Below are positions 41,964-52,470 of a DNA stretch of 55,452 nucleotides, in pieces (within the stretch, counting starts at the first letter, position 1; each line of letters opens with the position of its first letter). Location: positions 1-55,452 of the forward strand of contig CAYQAJ010000004.1 of the NCBI GenBank assembly GCA_964415245.1, in the 5' to 3' direction. The notes under the pieces are model-generated. The model was not told the origin of the DNA and made no database searches. It saw only the letters and a list, made by a program, of their open reading frames with translations. The position numbers and the translations under genes are program-made. This DNA comes from CAYQAJ01 sp964415245 (GTDB taxonomy: Bacteria > Planctomycetota > Planctomycetia > Pirellulales > Pirellulaceae).

Positions 41964-44447
41964 TTACTGTCGGGGTTCATCGGGGCGCGGCTGGCGCGGT
42001 GCGGCGACGACGTCGACCAGCTGTTCGCCGGGCGTCAAATCCTTGCCGGCCAACCCTGCGTAGTCGGCTCCGTACCGATAGCTGCGGAACAAACCTCCGG
42101 GGCCGCCGCCTGGTCCGCCCGGGCCACCCGGTCCGCGTCCTCGACCACCCGGTCCGCCCGGACCACCGAAGCCGCCGGGACCGCGATCGGGTCCGCCCGG
42201 ACCGCGATCGGGACCGCCCTGTGCGCGATCCGGAGGACCGGGGCCACGGTCGGCTCCGCCGCGCGGACCGCCGTCGCGAGGATCGGCCCCATTGCGACCG
42301 TCTGGGCGTTGCCGGGAGTTAGGCGGGCCAAATCCACGCGCGAAACCCTCTTGCATTTCTTTGATCTGCGTTTGCTGCTCGTCGCTGAGGAATTTGGCGA
42401 CCTCGGCGTCGACGTGCTTTTGCAACTCTTCGAGCTCCTTCGTCTGCGCTTCGGTCAGCTTGAGCGACTCGACGACAAACGAGGGAATCACTTCTCCCAA
42501 ACGCGGCGCCGCGGGGCGACGCTGTCGATCGGTTCCGTCAGCGCGATCTGGCCTACCGCGCCCATCTGGTCCACCGCGTCCATCGGGTCCACCGCGTCCA
42601 TCGGGGCGGGCCGGACCGCCGGGCCCGCCGAAGCCGAACACCGGAGGCTGTGCAAACGTCTTCCGCTGATCGTCGGTGAGCAGCTTGGCCACTTTCCCGT
42701 CGACTTCTTCTTGCAGTTTGGCCAACGACTCCTTTTGCTCGTCAGTCATCTGCAACATCTGCTGCAAAAACGCAGGGAATAACTCGCCGGGACGAGGTGG
42801 GCCAAATCCGGGCCCGCCAGGGCCGCCGGGCCCGCCAGGGCCGCCGGGCCCGCCAGGGCCGCCGGGCCCACCAGGGCCGCCGAAACCGGCACCCGGGTAT
42901 TTGAACTGCCACACGACCTCGCTGTCGGTCGAAACTTCAAACAGGATGCCGGGATTGCCCGAGCACACATATGTATTGCCGTTGGGGAGCCGTTGCGCCC
43001 CGGAGATCAGCATCGAATAGAAGCTGCGTTTGTCGGGCGCCGAGTAGCTCCACTTCGCCCGTTCGGGGCCATACGCCAGGAATTCCTCGCAGGCGTAAGT
43101 GCCGTCTTCGTTCACCGGCAACACCACTTCGTCGACCGACGAATACTCGCCGCCGGGACGCCGCATGCCGTTGTTGAACACCAGCATGTTGCCGGCACCG
43201 GGCAATCCCTCGGGAATCCAGTGGGCGGAGTGCTGGGAGTACAGCCGCTGGTCGACGTTGGTGCCGCGTCGATAAGCCACGGGATTGCCCCAGCGATAGA
43301 GCAGATCGCCCCCCTTGCCGGTACGACCGCCCTCGTGCGATACGGCTTCATCAGTTGTGGTGCTGTGATCGATGATCCACACTTCGCTGAACTCGTGCAC
43401 GCTGAGCATGATCTGGTCGAGCTTGGGGTTGTAGGAAATGGCATTGGTGTGGGTCCAGTCGCCACTCATGCCGAAGCCGCCGCCTCGTCCACCGCGCCCG
43501 CCCGGTCCGCCGCGATCGCCGCGACCGCGACCATCACCACGATCGGGCCGACCACCTCCATCAGGGCCGCGCTGGCCGTCGCCATCGGGCCGCTGGGCGT
43601 CCCGCAGGTCGTCGTCGGGCGATTTCGGGTCTTTCTCGTCGTCGTTGTCGGGCCGCTGCGTTGGGCCGCCGACATAGCCCAGGGAACGCAATCGCGCAAG
43701 TTGCTGCGGGTCGGCCAGCATCGCCGCCATCATGCCCGCGGTGAAGTTGATGTCGACCAGCTCGGGATGCTCCGAGACCTCGCCGTAATTGGGCTTCGCG
43801 CTGTCGACGTCCTGCACCAGGTGATCCCAAACGCGCCACTGCCACACGATCTCGCCGGTGGTCTTGCCGGTGGGTTTGATTTCCAGAATGCTGTCGGCGA
43901 GGAGCTCGTTGCGAACGGTCTCCGGCCGACGACCCGCGGAAATCGCTTCCTCGGCCGTCTCTCGCTCGGCGGCGATCATCAGCACGTTGCCGTTGGGAAG
44001 CGGACACACATCGTGGTGGGGGATGTATTTTGCGTCGTCGAACGTATAGTCCCACAGCAGCTCGCCTTCCCAGTTGAATCGCTGGATGCGGCCGCCCGCC
44101 GCCGGTATGGCGAATCGCTTTTCGGGGTTCACGGCGGGACGAAGCAAGGTGCCGTCTTCCAGCAGATACGCGCACATGGCGGGCGTGTACTGGCTCTTCC
44201 ACTCGTTGACGATGCGTCCTTCCATGTCGACCAGGTAGGTACTGGTCGAGTTCATCGGCGCGATCAGCGAATAGCCTTGGAACGCCTCGGGCTCATTGAT
44301 CGACAGACCGTCGGGGACGATTGCCGGGCCGCCGCGATCGGGTCCGCCCCGATCCGGGCGCTGGGCATGGGTGCTGGGTAGCGAGCCTAGGGCGGCGACG
44401 ACGAGCGCGACCGCTGCGACGACCACGATCTGGGTCCGACGTTTCAT
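41964..44447 (-). CDS. arylsulfotransferase-like protein with Gly/Pro-rich inserts
   Basis: An 827-residue exported protein. After a signal peptide (VVVAAVALVVAALGSLPSTH) it shows the beta-propeller pattern of arylsulfotransferase-like proteins, with IPHHDVCPLPNGNVLMI (H144, H145), GDWTHTNAISYNPKLDQIML and RLPNGNTYVCSGNPG. Members can move sulfate between phenols without PAPS, but the key histidine was not confirmed. Low-complexity inserts rich in Gly, Pro, Asp and Arg lie at about residues 30-40, 270-325, 520-550 and 705-785. Two similar helical modules (about residues 560 and 660) start with MTDEQKESLAKLQEE and LTEAQTKELEELQKH. ATG 44447 follows GGAGAG. Confidence 0.75.
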   Translation of the reverse strand: MKRRTQIVVVAAVALVVAALGSLPSTHAQRPDRGGPDRGGPAIVPDGLSINEPEAFQGYSLIAPMNSTSTYLVDMEGRIVNEWKSQYTPAMCAYLLEDGTLLRPAVNPEKRFAIPAAGGRIQRFNWEGELLWDYTFDDAKYIPHHDVCPLPNGNVLMIAAERETAEEAISAGRRPETVRNELLADSILEIKPTGKTTGEIVWQWRVWDHLVQDVDSAKPNYGEVSEHPELVDINFTAGMMAAMLADPQQLARLRSLGYVGGPTQRPDNDDEKDPKSPDDDLRDAQRPDGDGQRGPDGGGRPDRGDGRGRGDRGGPGGRGGRGGGFGMSGDWTHTNAISYNPKLDQIMLSVHEFSEVWIIDHSTTTDEAVSHEGGRTGKGGDLLYRWGNPVAYRRGTNVDQRLYSQHSAHWIPEGLPGAGNMLVFNNGMRRPGGEYSSVDEVVLPVNEDGTYACEEFLAYGPERAKWSYSAPDKRSFYSMLISGAQRLPNGNTYVCSGNPGILFEVSTDSEVVWQFKYPGAGFGGPGGPGGPGGPGGPGGPGGPGGPGFGPPRPGELFPAFLQQMLQMTDEQKESLAKLQEEVDGKVAKLLTDDQRKTFAQPPVFGFGGPGGPARPDGRGGPDGRGGPDGRGRPDRADGTDRQRRPAAPRLGEVIPSFVVESLKLTEAQTKELEELQKHVDAEVAKFLSDEQQTQIKEMQEGFARGFGPPNSRQRPDGRNGADPRDGGPRGGADRGPGPPDRAQGGPDRGPGGPDRGPGGFGGPGGPGGRGRGPGGPGGPGGGPGGLFRSYRYGADYAGLAGKDLTPGEQLVDVVAAPRQPRPDEPRQ
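42811..42882 (-). repeat. 18-base tandem repeat encoding a Gly-Gly-Pro array
   Basis: About four copies of GGCCCGCCAGGGCCGCCG. It lies inside the arylsulfotransferase-like gene and encodes a collagen-like GGPGGP run. The units are near identical at the DNA level, which points to slippage expansion. Confidence 0.9.
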
Positions 44448-44660
44448 GGCGAATCTCTCCGGAGGAAGAAGTGGCGACCACCCAGTGAATGGAACCCCGA
44501 AAGACGAGTTACTTCCCGCCGACGCAAGGCGATTCGCGGTCCGGTGGGGAGAATACCTCTGGCGGAATATGCGAAATTGGCGGGACAAAAGGGCCAAGTT
44601 TCTTTCGCCGTCGTGGGCGGCCGAGCTTGGATTCCGGCCATTCCCGGGTTCACCCCGGCC

Positions 44661-47168
44661 CTATTCGCCCCGCAAAGTGGCCAGGGCCCGCTGTTCGATC
44701 TCGTCGAGCCGCGGATCGGCCGGCGGCGGAGTGCCACGGACGCGCTCGTGCGCTTCGCGGTACAGGATCAGGCATTCGAGGTAGTCGAACCACGGTATGG
44801 GCAGCGTGGCGAACGAGCCCTCGTACAGGGCCCTTGTCCATTCGTCGAGCGCTTGGGCGGCATCGGAAAGCGCTTTGTCGGCCTCGGCGGCTTGGCCCGC
44901 ATCGTGGTAGGCCATTGCCAGGACGGGAAGTGCGATACGTCCGACCGAAAAGCGCGGATTCGATTCCGCAGCCCGGCGAAGCAACTCCAACGACTTTTCC
45001 GTTTCGCCGGCGCGATAGTGCGCCAGTCCGGCAATGTACCACTGCACCTCCCACGGCAATCCGCGTGGCATGCGGAACTCGCCGCCCGGCTGATTCGGCC
45101 CGCCCGGCTGGCCGCGATTGGGCGGACGCTCGCCATTGGGGGGACGGTCGCCCTTGTTCGGACTGTCACCCTTGTTTGGACGCTCGCCGCTGGGCGACTC
45201 GTCGTTGCTCGCCGAACGCTGACCGTCCGGGCGACGATCGCGGTCGGGCGAACGGCGACTATCGGGCGAAGCGAAATCGAAGGGCGGCCGACCGCCGAAA
45301 AATGGAGGCGCACCCCACGGCGCGGCGCCGGAGTTCTCGAGCGACTCTTCCAGCCGCGTCGCCAGCGCGCTCGCCTCTTCGGGCGACGTCGGCGCCAGCA
45401 ACATGCTGCGAATGGCGAAGGCGACGAAAGTCGGATCCTCCGATTGGTGGAGCTGGCCGCCGAGGGTGGTGCAAATCTGTCGATATGCCTCCTTGTCGCC
45501 GGCGTAGAGGAACAGCGGCGGCACACCCCACCAACCGGGATTGTTGGCCGGTGCGCGCAACTCGACCGCCTTGGCGAAGTCGCCGGCCGCGGCGTGCCAT
45601 GCGCCCAGCCGAGTGTAGAGGGAACCTCGGCCCGACCATGTCAGGTAGTGATCCGGCTGTAGCTCGGTGGCTTTCGTGTACTGCGCCAGCGCGAGCGGCC
45701 ACCGTTCCTGGTCGGCGTTGGCGCGAGCGCTGTCGAGCAAAACGTTCGCCTCTTTCAGGCGGTCGGAGAAGTCTTCGGTCTCCTCGCGAAGGCGATCGGC
45801 CTCGGCTTTCGCGTCGGTAGCGCGAATCGCCTGCCACGTGCTGACGGCCGTGCCCGCCACGAGCGCCAACAGCACGATCGACGCCGTTGTGAACAGCACC
45901 TTGTTCCGCCGCGCGAACTTGCTGAAGCGATACCAGGGCGACGGCGGCCGCGCGATCACCGGCTGCTGATCGAGGTATCGCTGCACGTCGCGGGCGAAAT
46001 CGGCTGCCGTTTCGTACCGCCGCCGGCGATCCTTTTCCAGCGCCTTCATCACGATCCAGTCCAAGTCGCCACGGAGGGCCGCGGCATGCGACCGGGCGTC
46101 GGTACGCGGGCCGGTAGCCGTCGTCGCCATCGATCGCGCGAGCGTCGTCACGCGCACGCTGGGACGCGGCGGCTCTTCCTCGCGAATGATTTTGCGCAGC
46201 TCGTCGAACGTGGCCGTTTGAATCCGCCGTTTGTCGAGCGGAGGGGTCCCCGTCAGCAGCTCGTACAACAGCACCCCCAGTGCGTAGATGTCGCTCCGCG
46301 TGTCGACGTCGAGCGCGTTCATCTCGGCCTGCTCGGGGCTCATGTACATCGGCGTGCCGATCATCTGGGCGAACCGCGTGTACAGCGTTTTGTCGGTCAG
46401 CGGCTGGCTGATCGCCTTGGCCACGCCGAAGTCGATTACCTTCACCACCGGCGTGGCATCGTGCAGAGTGACCATCACGTTCGAGGGCTTCAGGTCGCGG
46501 TGGATCACCCCTTTTTGATGGGCGTGCTGCACGGCCTGGCAAACGTCGACGAACAATTCCAGCTTCTGCCGCGTTGTCACGTGCTGCCGGTCGCAGAAGG
46601 TGGTGATGGGAACGCCCCGCACGAGCTCCATCACGAAGTAGGGCTGCCCCGCCGCCGTCGATCCCGCGTCGAACACGCGGGCGATGTTGGGGTGCTCCAT
46701 CATCGCCAGGGCCTGCCGCTCGGCCTCGAATCGGGCGATCACCTCGCGCGAATCCATGCCGGCCTTGAGCAGCTTGAGCGCCACGCGGCGGCGAACCGGC
46801 TGCTGCTGATCGGCGACGTAGACCTGCCCGAATCCCCCTTCGCCGATCAACTCCATCAGGCGATAATTGCCAATCGTTTCGCCGGTGCGTTCGTCGAGCG
46901 TCGCAATTGCCGCTGTCGAGCGCTCCGCGATCGCCGCGATGCCGAGTGCTGCGGCGGCGCCCTCGAGATTGTCGGCGAGCCGCTGGTTGCCGCTGGGCCC
47001 ATCGTCGAGCACGTTGCGGGGCGAATCGTGTGCGGCGAGCAACTCGTCGACGGCCTTCCGCAGCGCGCGATTCCCTCCGCACGCCTGGGCCAGATAGGCC
47101 TGCCGCTGTGCCCCTGACGCGCAATCCAGGGCGGATAGGAAGATGGACTTCTCGGGCCCGACCGGCAT
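44661..47168 (-). CDS. transmembrane Ser/Thr protein kinase with TPR-like extracytoplasmic part
   Basis: An 835-residue kinase. An N-terminal helical part (residues 1-95) is followed by a Hanks-type kinase domain: GEGGFGQVY glycine loop, catalytic lysine K132 in VALKLL, HRDLKPSN (D225), and DFG (D246). A membrane helix (ASIVLLALVAGTAVSTW) lies near residue 430. Beyond it TPR-like helices (EADRLREETEDF, HYLTWSGRGSLYTRLGAW) are interrupted by a Gly/Pro/Asp-rich segment at about residues 625-695. The ECF sigma factor gene upstream on the same strand suggests one signalling module. ATG 47168 fits the family N-terminus. Confidence 0.92.
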   Translation of the reverse strand: MPVGPEKSIFLSALDCASGAQRQAYLAQACGGNRALRKAVDELLAAHDSPRNVLDDGPSGNQRLADNLEGAAAALGIAAIAERSTAAIATLDERTGETIGNYRLMELIGEGGFGQVYVADQQQPVRRRVALKLLKAGMDSREVIARFEAERQALAMMEHPNIARVFDAGSTAAGQPYFVMELVRGVPITTFCDRQHVTTRQKLELFVDVCQAVQHAHQKGVIHRDLKPSNVMVTLHDATPVVKVIDFGVAKAISQPLTDKTLYTRFAQMIGTPMYMSPEQAEMNALDVDTRSDIYALGVLLYELLTGTPPLDKRRIQTATFDELRKIIREEEPPRPSVRVTTLARSMATTATGPRTDARSHAAALRGDLDWIVMKALEKDRRRRYETAADFARDVQRYLDQQPVIARPPSPWYRFSKFARRNKVLFTTASIVLLALVAGTAVSTWQAIRATDAKAEADRLREETEDFSDRLKEANVLLDSARANADQERWPLALAQYTKATELQPDHYLTWSGRGSLYTRLGAWHAAAGDFAKAVELRAPANNPGWWGVPPLFLYAGDKEAYRQICTTLGGQLHQSEDPTFVAFAIRSMLLAPTSPEEASALATRLEESLENSGAAPWGAPPFFGGRPPFDFASPDSRRSPDRDRRPDGQRSASNDESPSGERPNKGDSPNKGDRPPNGERPPNRGQPGGPNQPGGEFRMPRGLPWEVQWYIAGLAHYRAGETEKSLELLRRAAESNPRFSVGRIALPVLAMAYHDAGQAAEADKALSDAAQALDEWTRALYEGSFATLPIPWFDYLECLILYREAHERVRGTPPPADPRLDEIEQRALATLRGE

Positions 47169-47295
47169 GTTCTCATTCCCGCCAGAGTTTGTGGTCCGAC
47201 CGCTCAATGCAGGCGCTGTCGCCGCGTAAGACCGCCCCATCAGAACATGCGAATTCCGAACGAGCCCAGTGCCAATCTCGCCGCGCGATCCACCA

Positions 47296-47856
47296 TCACT
47301 CTTGCTCGATTGCCCGCTGCAACCACGCGCGGGCGAAGCTCCAGTTGCGCTTGGCCGTCCGCACCGAAACGCCCAGCGCCGCCGCGGCCTGGTCGAACGT
47401 CAGTCCTCCGAAATATCGCAGGATCACCAGCTTGGCAGCATCGGGATCCTCGACTTCCAGTTTCTTCAGAGCTTCGTCCAAAGCTAGCACGGTATCATCG
47501 TCCCGGCCGGGCGACTCACCGACCGGGTCGCCGAGCTCGACCCGCAACCGCCCTCCGCCGCGCTTGGCGCTGGCCCTCCGCCGGGCCGACTCGATCAAGA
47601 TCCGCCGCATCGACTCGGCAGCCGCGGCATAGAAGTGCCCGCGATTGTCCCAGCAGCGTGGGTCGCCGTCGCCCACCAGCCGCAAGTACGCTTCGTGTAC
47701 CAGAGCGGTCGGCTGCAAGGTGTGCCCCGCCGCCTCCTGGGCCATTTTTTGCCGCGCGAGCCGGCGCAGCTCGTCGTACACCAACGGCAGAAGCTGCTCC
47801 GCCGCTAATGGGTCGCCCGATTCGATCCGTGATAGAATGCGCGTGACATCATCCAT
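47296..47856 (-). CDS. ECF-type RNA polymerase sigma factor
   Basis: A 186-residue sigma factor of the planctomycete kinase-associated ECF type. Region 2 is seen in LLPLVYDELRRLARQKM and ALVHEAYLRLV, and region 4 in ILRYFGGLTFDQAAAALGVSV followed by RTAKRNWSFARAWL. It is 128 bases upstream of the kinase gene and on the same strand. In this family such sigma factors are often genetically linked to Ser/Thr kinases and may be activated by phosphorylation. The regulon is unknown. Confidence 0.92.
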   Translation of the reverse strand: MDDVTRILSRIESGDPLAAEQLLPLVYDELRRLARQKMAQEAAGHTLQPTALVHEAYLRLVGDGDPRCWDNRGHFYAAAAESMRRILIESARRRASAKRGGGRLRVELGDPVGESPGRDDDTVLALDEALKKLEVEDPDAAKLVILRYFGGLTFDQAAAALGVSVRTAKRNWSFARAWLQRAIEQE

Positions 47857-47972
47857 GCGGTCCAGCTTACTGCCGGGCTCGTGGGGAAGCCAGCCTCGGC
47901 CGCGCGGTTGGGAACGTGCTCGGCGGCGCTACGTGAAGCACTGTGCTGATGTACCCGGACTCCATGAGCGAC

Positions 47973-47980
47973 AGGAGGTG
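47973..47980 (+). promoter_or_regulatory. strong ribosome binding site
   Basis: AGGAGGTG with a six-base spacer to ATG 47987. It is near-perfect and decides that start. Confidence 0.8.
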
Positions 47981-47986
47981 TGACTC

Positions 47987-49084
<1,098 letters not shown>

Positions 49085-49085
49085 A

Positions 49086-51251
49086 TTGGGTCCGACGCAC
49101 GATCCGAAAGTAGGACGCACACTCATCTCACAAAAACACCTCCATTATCTGGCACTCGCCCTTTCGCTGTTTGCGGCGATACTCGCGCCCCCTGCTTTGC
49201 GAGCGGAAGAAAGCTGGCCCTTGCCCGACTGGCCCACGGCAGAGCCGGAAGAGGTAGGCCTCGACAAGGACCTGCTCGCCAAGGCCCGCGACTATGCGCT
49301 GACCGGCGGCGGGTCGGGCTACATCACGCGGCGCGGCAAGCTAGTAATGTCGTGGGGCGATGCGAAGAAGCGGTACGATCTCAAGTCGTCGACCAAGTCG
49401 TTTGGCGCCACGGCGCTCGGCGTCGCGATTCTCGATCGAAAAATCGCGCTCGACGACAAGGCGATCGAGCATCATCCCGGCTTCGGCGTGCCGCCCGAGA
49501 GCAACGCCGACACCGGCTGGCTCGACAAGATCACCATTCTGCACCTGGCCACGCAGACGGCCGGATTCGAGAAACCCGGCGGATATGAGAAGCTGATCTT
49601 CGAGCCGGGCACCAAGTGGTCGTACAGCGACGGCGGACCCAATTGGCTGGCCGAGTGCATCACGCTCGCCTACCACGAGGACGTCGACACGCTGATGTTC
49701 GACCGCGTGTTTACGCCGCTGGGCATCGAGCGGCGCGATCTCGTGTGGCGCAACAACAGCTACCGGCCCCGCGAGATCGATGGGCTCGCGCGGCGGGAGT
49801 TCGGCTCCGGCATCAGCGCGAACGTCGATGCCATGGCCCGCGTTGGTTTGCTCTACTTGCGCGGCGGAATGTGGAACGGAAAGCGAATCCTTCCCGCGGA
49901 CTTCGTCAAGCAGGCCGGCACCACGGTCGAATCGGTCGTCGGCCTGCCCGAGGTCGACCCGAAGAATTACGGCAACGCGTCGGACCACTACGGCCTGTTG
50001 TGGTGGAACAACGCCGACGGCACGCTCGACGGTGTGCCACGCGACGCCTTCTGGTCGTGGGGGCTGTACGACAGTCTGATCGTGGTCATTCCCAGCCTCG
50101 ATATGGTGGTGAGCCGCGCCGGCGACTCGTGGAAGCGAAACGGGGGAGACCATTACGACGTGCTACAGCCATTCTTGGGACCGATCGCCGCGGCGGTGAA
50201 GGAACGGGACGCAGGCGGCGAGAAGAGGCCGGAGTCGCTCGGTGCAAAGGAAGCTGAGACGCTCCGCGCGAACGAATCGGAGGCGGGCAGCGCCGCATCG
50301 CCCCCCTACCCTCCCAGCACCGCGATTACCGCCATCGAGTGGGCTCCCGCCGATTCGATCATTCGCAAGGCGCCGGGCAGCGACAATTGGCCCATCACCT
50401 GGGCCGACGACGACATGCTGTACACCGCGTACGGCGACGGCCGAGGTTTCGAGCCGCCGGTCGAACCGAAGCTCAGCATGGGCATCGCACGGATCAGCGG
50501 CTCGGCCGACGAATTCACGGGCACAAACATCCGTTCGCCCTCAATCGAGACCCGCGGCGACGGCGCAAGCGGCAAGAAAGCCAGCGGCATGCTGATGGTG
50601 AACGGCACGCTGTACTTGCTGGCGCGTAACGCCGGGAACTCACAACTGGCTTGGTCCGATAATCGCGGCGAAACGTGGACGTGGTGCGATTGGCGTTTCA
50701 CCGAAAGCTTCGGTTGCCCGACCTTCTTGAACTTCGGCCGCAATTACGCCGCCGCGCGCGACCGCTTCGTATACGTTTACTCGCACGACAGCAATAGCGC
50801 GTACGAATCCGCCGACCGCATGGTGTTGGCCCGCGTTCCCAAGGATCGCATCAAGGATGGCGACGCATACGAGTTCTTCGCCGACTGCAACGAATCAGGC
50901 GAGCCAATGTGGACGGACGACGTTGCCCGCCGCGCCTCTATTTTCTCGCACCCCGGCCGCTGCTACCGATCGAGCGTCAGCTACAACGCCCCGCTCCAGC
51001 GCTACCTGTGGTGCCAAACTCTCCCAGGTGGCGACGCGCGATTCAAAGGGGGCTTCGCCATCTACGACGCGCCGGAACCTTGGGGACCTTGGACGACCGC
51101 CTTCTATACCGAAGCATGGGATGTTGGCCCGGGCGAAACGTCGAGCATTCCCACCAAATGGATCAGCGACGACGGACGAACGATCCACCTGGTCTTCTCC
51201 GGCGACGACCATTTCTCCGTCCGCCGTGCGAAGCTGACCGTGGCGCCGTGA
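49086..51251 (+). CDS. exported fusion: beta-lactamase-fold serine hydrolase plus DUF4185-like propeller
   Basis: A protein of about 721 residues. A signal-like segment (LALALSLFAAILAPPALRA) precedes a beta-lactamase/penicillin-binding-like hydrolase domain with SSTKSFGA (SXXK, S101-K104) and KWSYSDGGPNW (Tyr motif). After residue 405 comes a disordered linker, then a DUF4185-like propeller (WPITWADDDMLYTAYGDGRG, YFAVY-type strands, FSGDDHFSVRRAKL). No ATG is near the signal; TTG 49086 is the most likely start, two bases after the previous stop, but the exact start is uncertain. The combination of an esterase-like domain and a propeller suggests carbohydrate-ester hydrolysis, but that is inference. 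Confidence 0.8.
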   Translation: MGPTHDPKVGRTLISQKHLHYLALALSLFAAILAPPALRAEESWPLPDWPTAEPEEVGLDKDLLAKARDYALTGGGSGYITRRGKLVMSWGDAKKRYDLKSSTKSFGATALGVAILDRKIALDDKAIEHHPGFGVPPESNADTGWLDKITILHLATQTAGFEKPGGYEKLIFEPGTKWSYSDGGPNWLAECITLAYHEDVDTLMFDRVFTPLGIERRDLVWRNNSYRPREIDGLARREFGSGISANVDAMARVGLLYLRGGMWNGKRILPADFVKQAGTTVESVVGLPEVDPKNYGNASDHYGLLWWNNADGTLDGVPRDAFWSWGLYDSLIVVIPSLDMVVSRAGDSWKRNGGDHYDVLQPFLGPIAAAVKERDAGGEKRPESLGAKEAETLRANESEAGSAASPPYPPSTAITAIEWAPADSIIRKAPGSDNWPITWADDDMLYTAYGDGRGFEPPVEPKLSMGIARISGSADEFTGTNIRSPSIETRGDGASGKKASGMLMVNGTLYLLARNAGNSQLAWSDNRGETWTWCDWRFTESFGCPTFLNFGRNYAAARDRFVYVYSHDSNSAYESADRMVLARVPKDRIKDGDAYEFFADCNESGEPMWTDDVARRASIFSHPGRCYRSSVSYNAPLQRYLWCQTLPGGDARFKGGFAIYDAPEPWGPWTTAFYTEAWDVGPGETSSIPTKWISDDGRTIHLVFSGDDHFSVRRAKLTVAP

Positions 51252-51277
51252 TCCGCTGGCTGCGAAGTCGGCCGCGG

Positions 51278-51841
51278 CTAATAGCTGTAGCCGAAGAATT
51301 CGATGTCTTGCGCGTAATGGCTTTCGACGAATCGCCGCGTCTCGTCGTCGAAGTACGATCGGTAGTGGTCGTGCTCCGACGCTGTCCGTTCGACGTGCGG
51401 CAGCGCCCGGGCGACGCCGATCTTCTCGCAGAGACTGCTCCAGTCCTCACTCAGCCGCTCGAAACGAGCAGTGTAATCGACGAGAAGACGATTCTCGCCG
51501 GACAGGTTGGCAAGCTGCGTGATGCGATCGCGGAAGCTGCCCCGCTGCATGTGGTGCTCCAGAAGCCATACGCGGAACGTGACACCGGGGTCCACGATGC
51601 GGGAGTTCTGCACCTTCTGGTGATACAGCGAAACCAAACGGTCCCAAGGATTGCGAACCACCGCGAATTTGAAATAGCTGTCGAACCGGCCCGTACCCAC
51701 ACTGTCGCGAATCTCAGCAGCAGTCAGGTGGCGGTTGCGGCTGTCGACCGGCTCGCACAAGTCGACCAGGGCCGTTTCGATACTCAGGCCGGCCGTCTTC
51801 TTTGTATGGACGAAAATAAACCGGTGCGAATGCGAGATCAT
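51278..51841 (-). CDS. sulfotransferase family 2-like protein
   Basis: A 187-residue P-loop protein. The 5'-PSB-like loop is FIFVHTKKTAGLSIETALV, and the 3'-PSB-like segment is YFKFAVVRNPWDRLVSLYHQ. Both are typical of carbohydrate sulfotransferases that use PAPS. It lies convergent to the beta-lactamase-fold fusion gene. It would decorate glycans with sulfate, in line with the sulfatases here (inference). Confidence 0.87.
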   Translation of the reverse strand: MISHSHRFIFVHTKKTAGLSIETALVDLCEPVDSRNRHLTAAEIRDSVGTGRFDSYFKFAVVRNPWDRLVSLYHQKVQNSRIVDPGVTFRVWLLEHHMQRGSFRDRITQLANLSGENRLLVDYTARFERLSEDWSSLCEKIGVARALPHVERTASEHDHYRSYFDDETRRFVESHYAQDIEFFGYSY

Positions 51842-52470
51842 CGCTGGGTGACCGTGTGCATGCCAGAGGCGTGAAAAAGCGCCCTTCGCTACATCGGGCG
51901 AGGCGCGCCGCAGGACAACGGTACCCGTATCCTGACCAACGAGTCTAGACGATTTTCCCGCTCACAGGGCCGACGGGCCGGCGGACCGCCCGTCGTGTGT
52001 AGCAGACGTAAGTGAATCGCTTGCAGCCGTCGCCAATGATCTTCGAGGCGGCTGATCGCATACTTTGTCAGACCTTCACTCGGTCGACCGGCGATCACCG
52101 AACGTGTCGATGCCGAACTGCGCTCGGAAAAAACTTGAAACGACTTCGTCCTCTTCCTACCCGCCGCGCGCCCTGGAGCGATCCCATCGGATTGGGAACG
52201 TCGCTCCGCCGACCGCGCTCTAGCGCACTCACTTTGCCCACCGTTACACAGAACATATTCGCGAAAATCTAGCGGACCGGTACACACTGCCGATATTTAC
52301 TGCGAGGCACGGTTGCCGCGCCGATGGGGGCACTGACGGCAAGCTGGCGCCAGCGACGGTGCCCTGCTGTGGTGTGCTGGCAAGTCATGCGTCGCGGCCC
52401 ACGGCAAACGGATCGCTGCGAATGGATCGCGCCGTCGCGCGTGGATCGACTCACCATCGGAGAGGCGTCG
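51842..52470. other. long non-coding stretch between sulfotransferase and GT4
   Basis: Six hundred and twenty-nine bases without a gene. It must hold the promoters of the divergent flanking genes. A hairpin lies at 52175-52207. GGAGAGG before ATG 52471 is the ribosome binding site. The AT-rich part near 52245-52275 (TTACACAGAACATATTCGCG) is the most promoter-like portion, but no confident promoter was found. Confidence 0.5.
52175..52207. other. hairpin in the leader of the GT4 gene
   Basis: GGAGCGA pairs with TCGCTCC at the base, and TCCCA pairs with TGGGA inside, around a six-base loop with a three-base bulge. No T run follows, so it is not a typical terminator. Confidence 0.5.

Noticed and set aside
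42811..42882. CRISPR-like array
   Set aside because: The 18-base units are directly adjacent without spacers and lie in frame in a gene; it is a coding tandem repeat.
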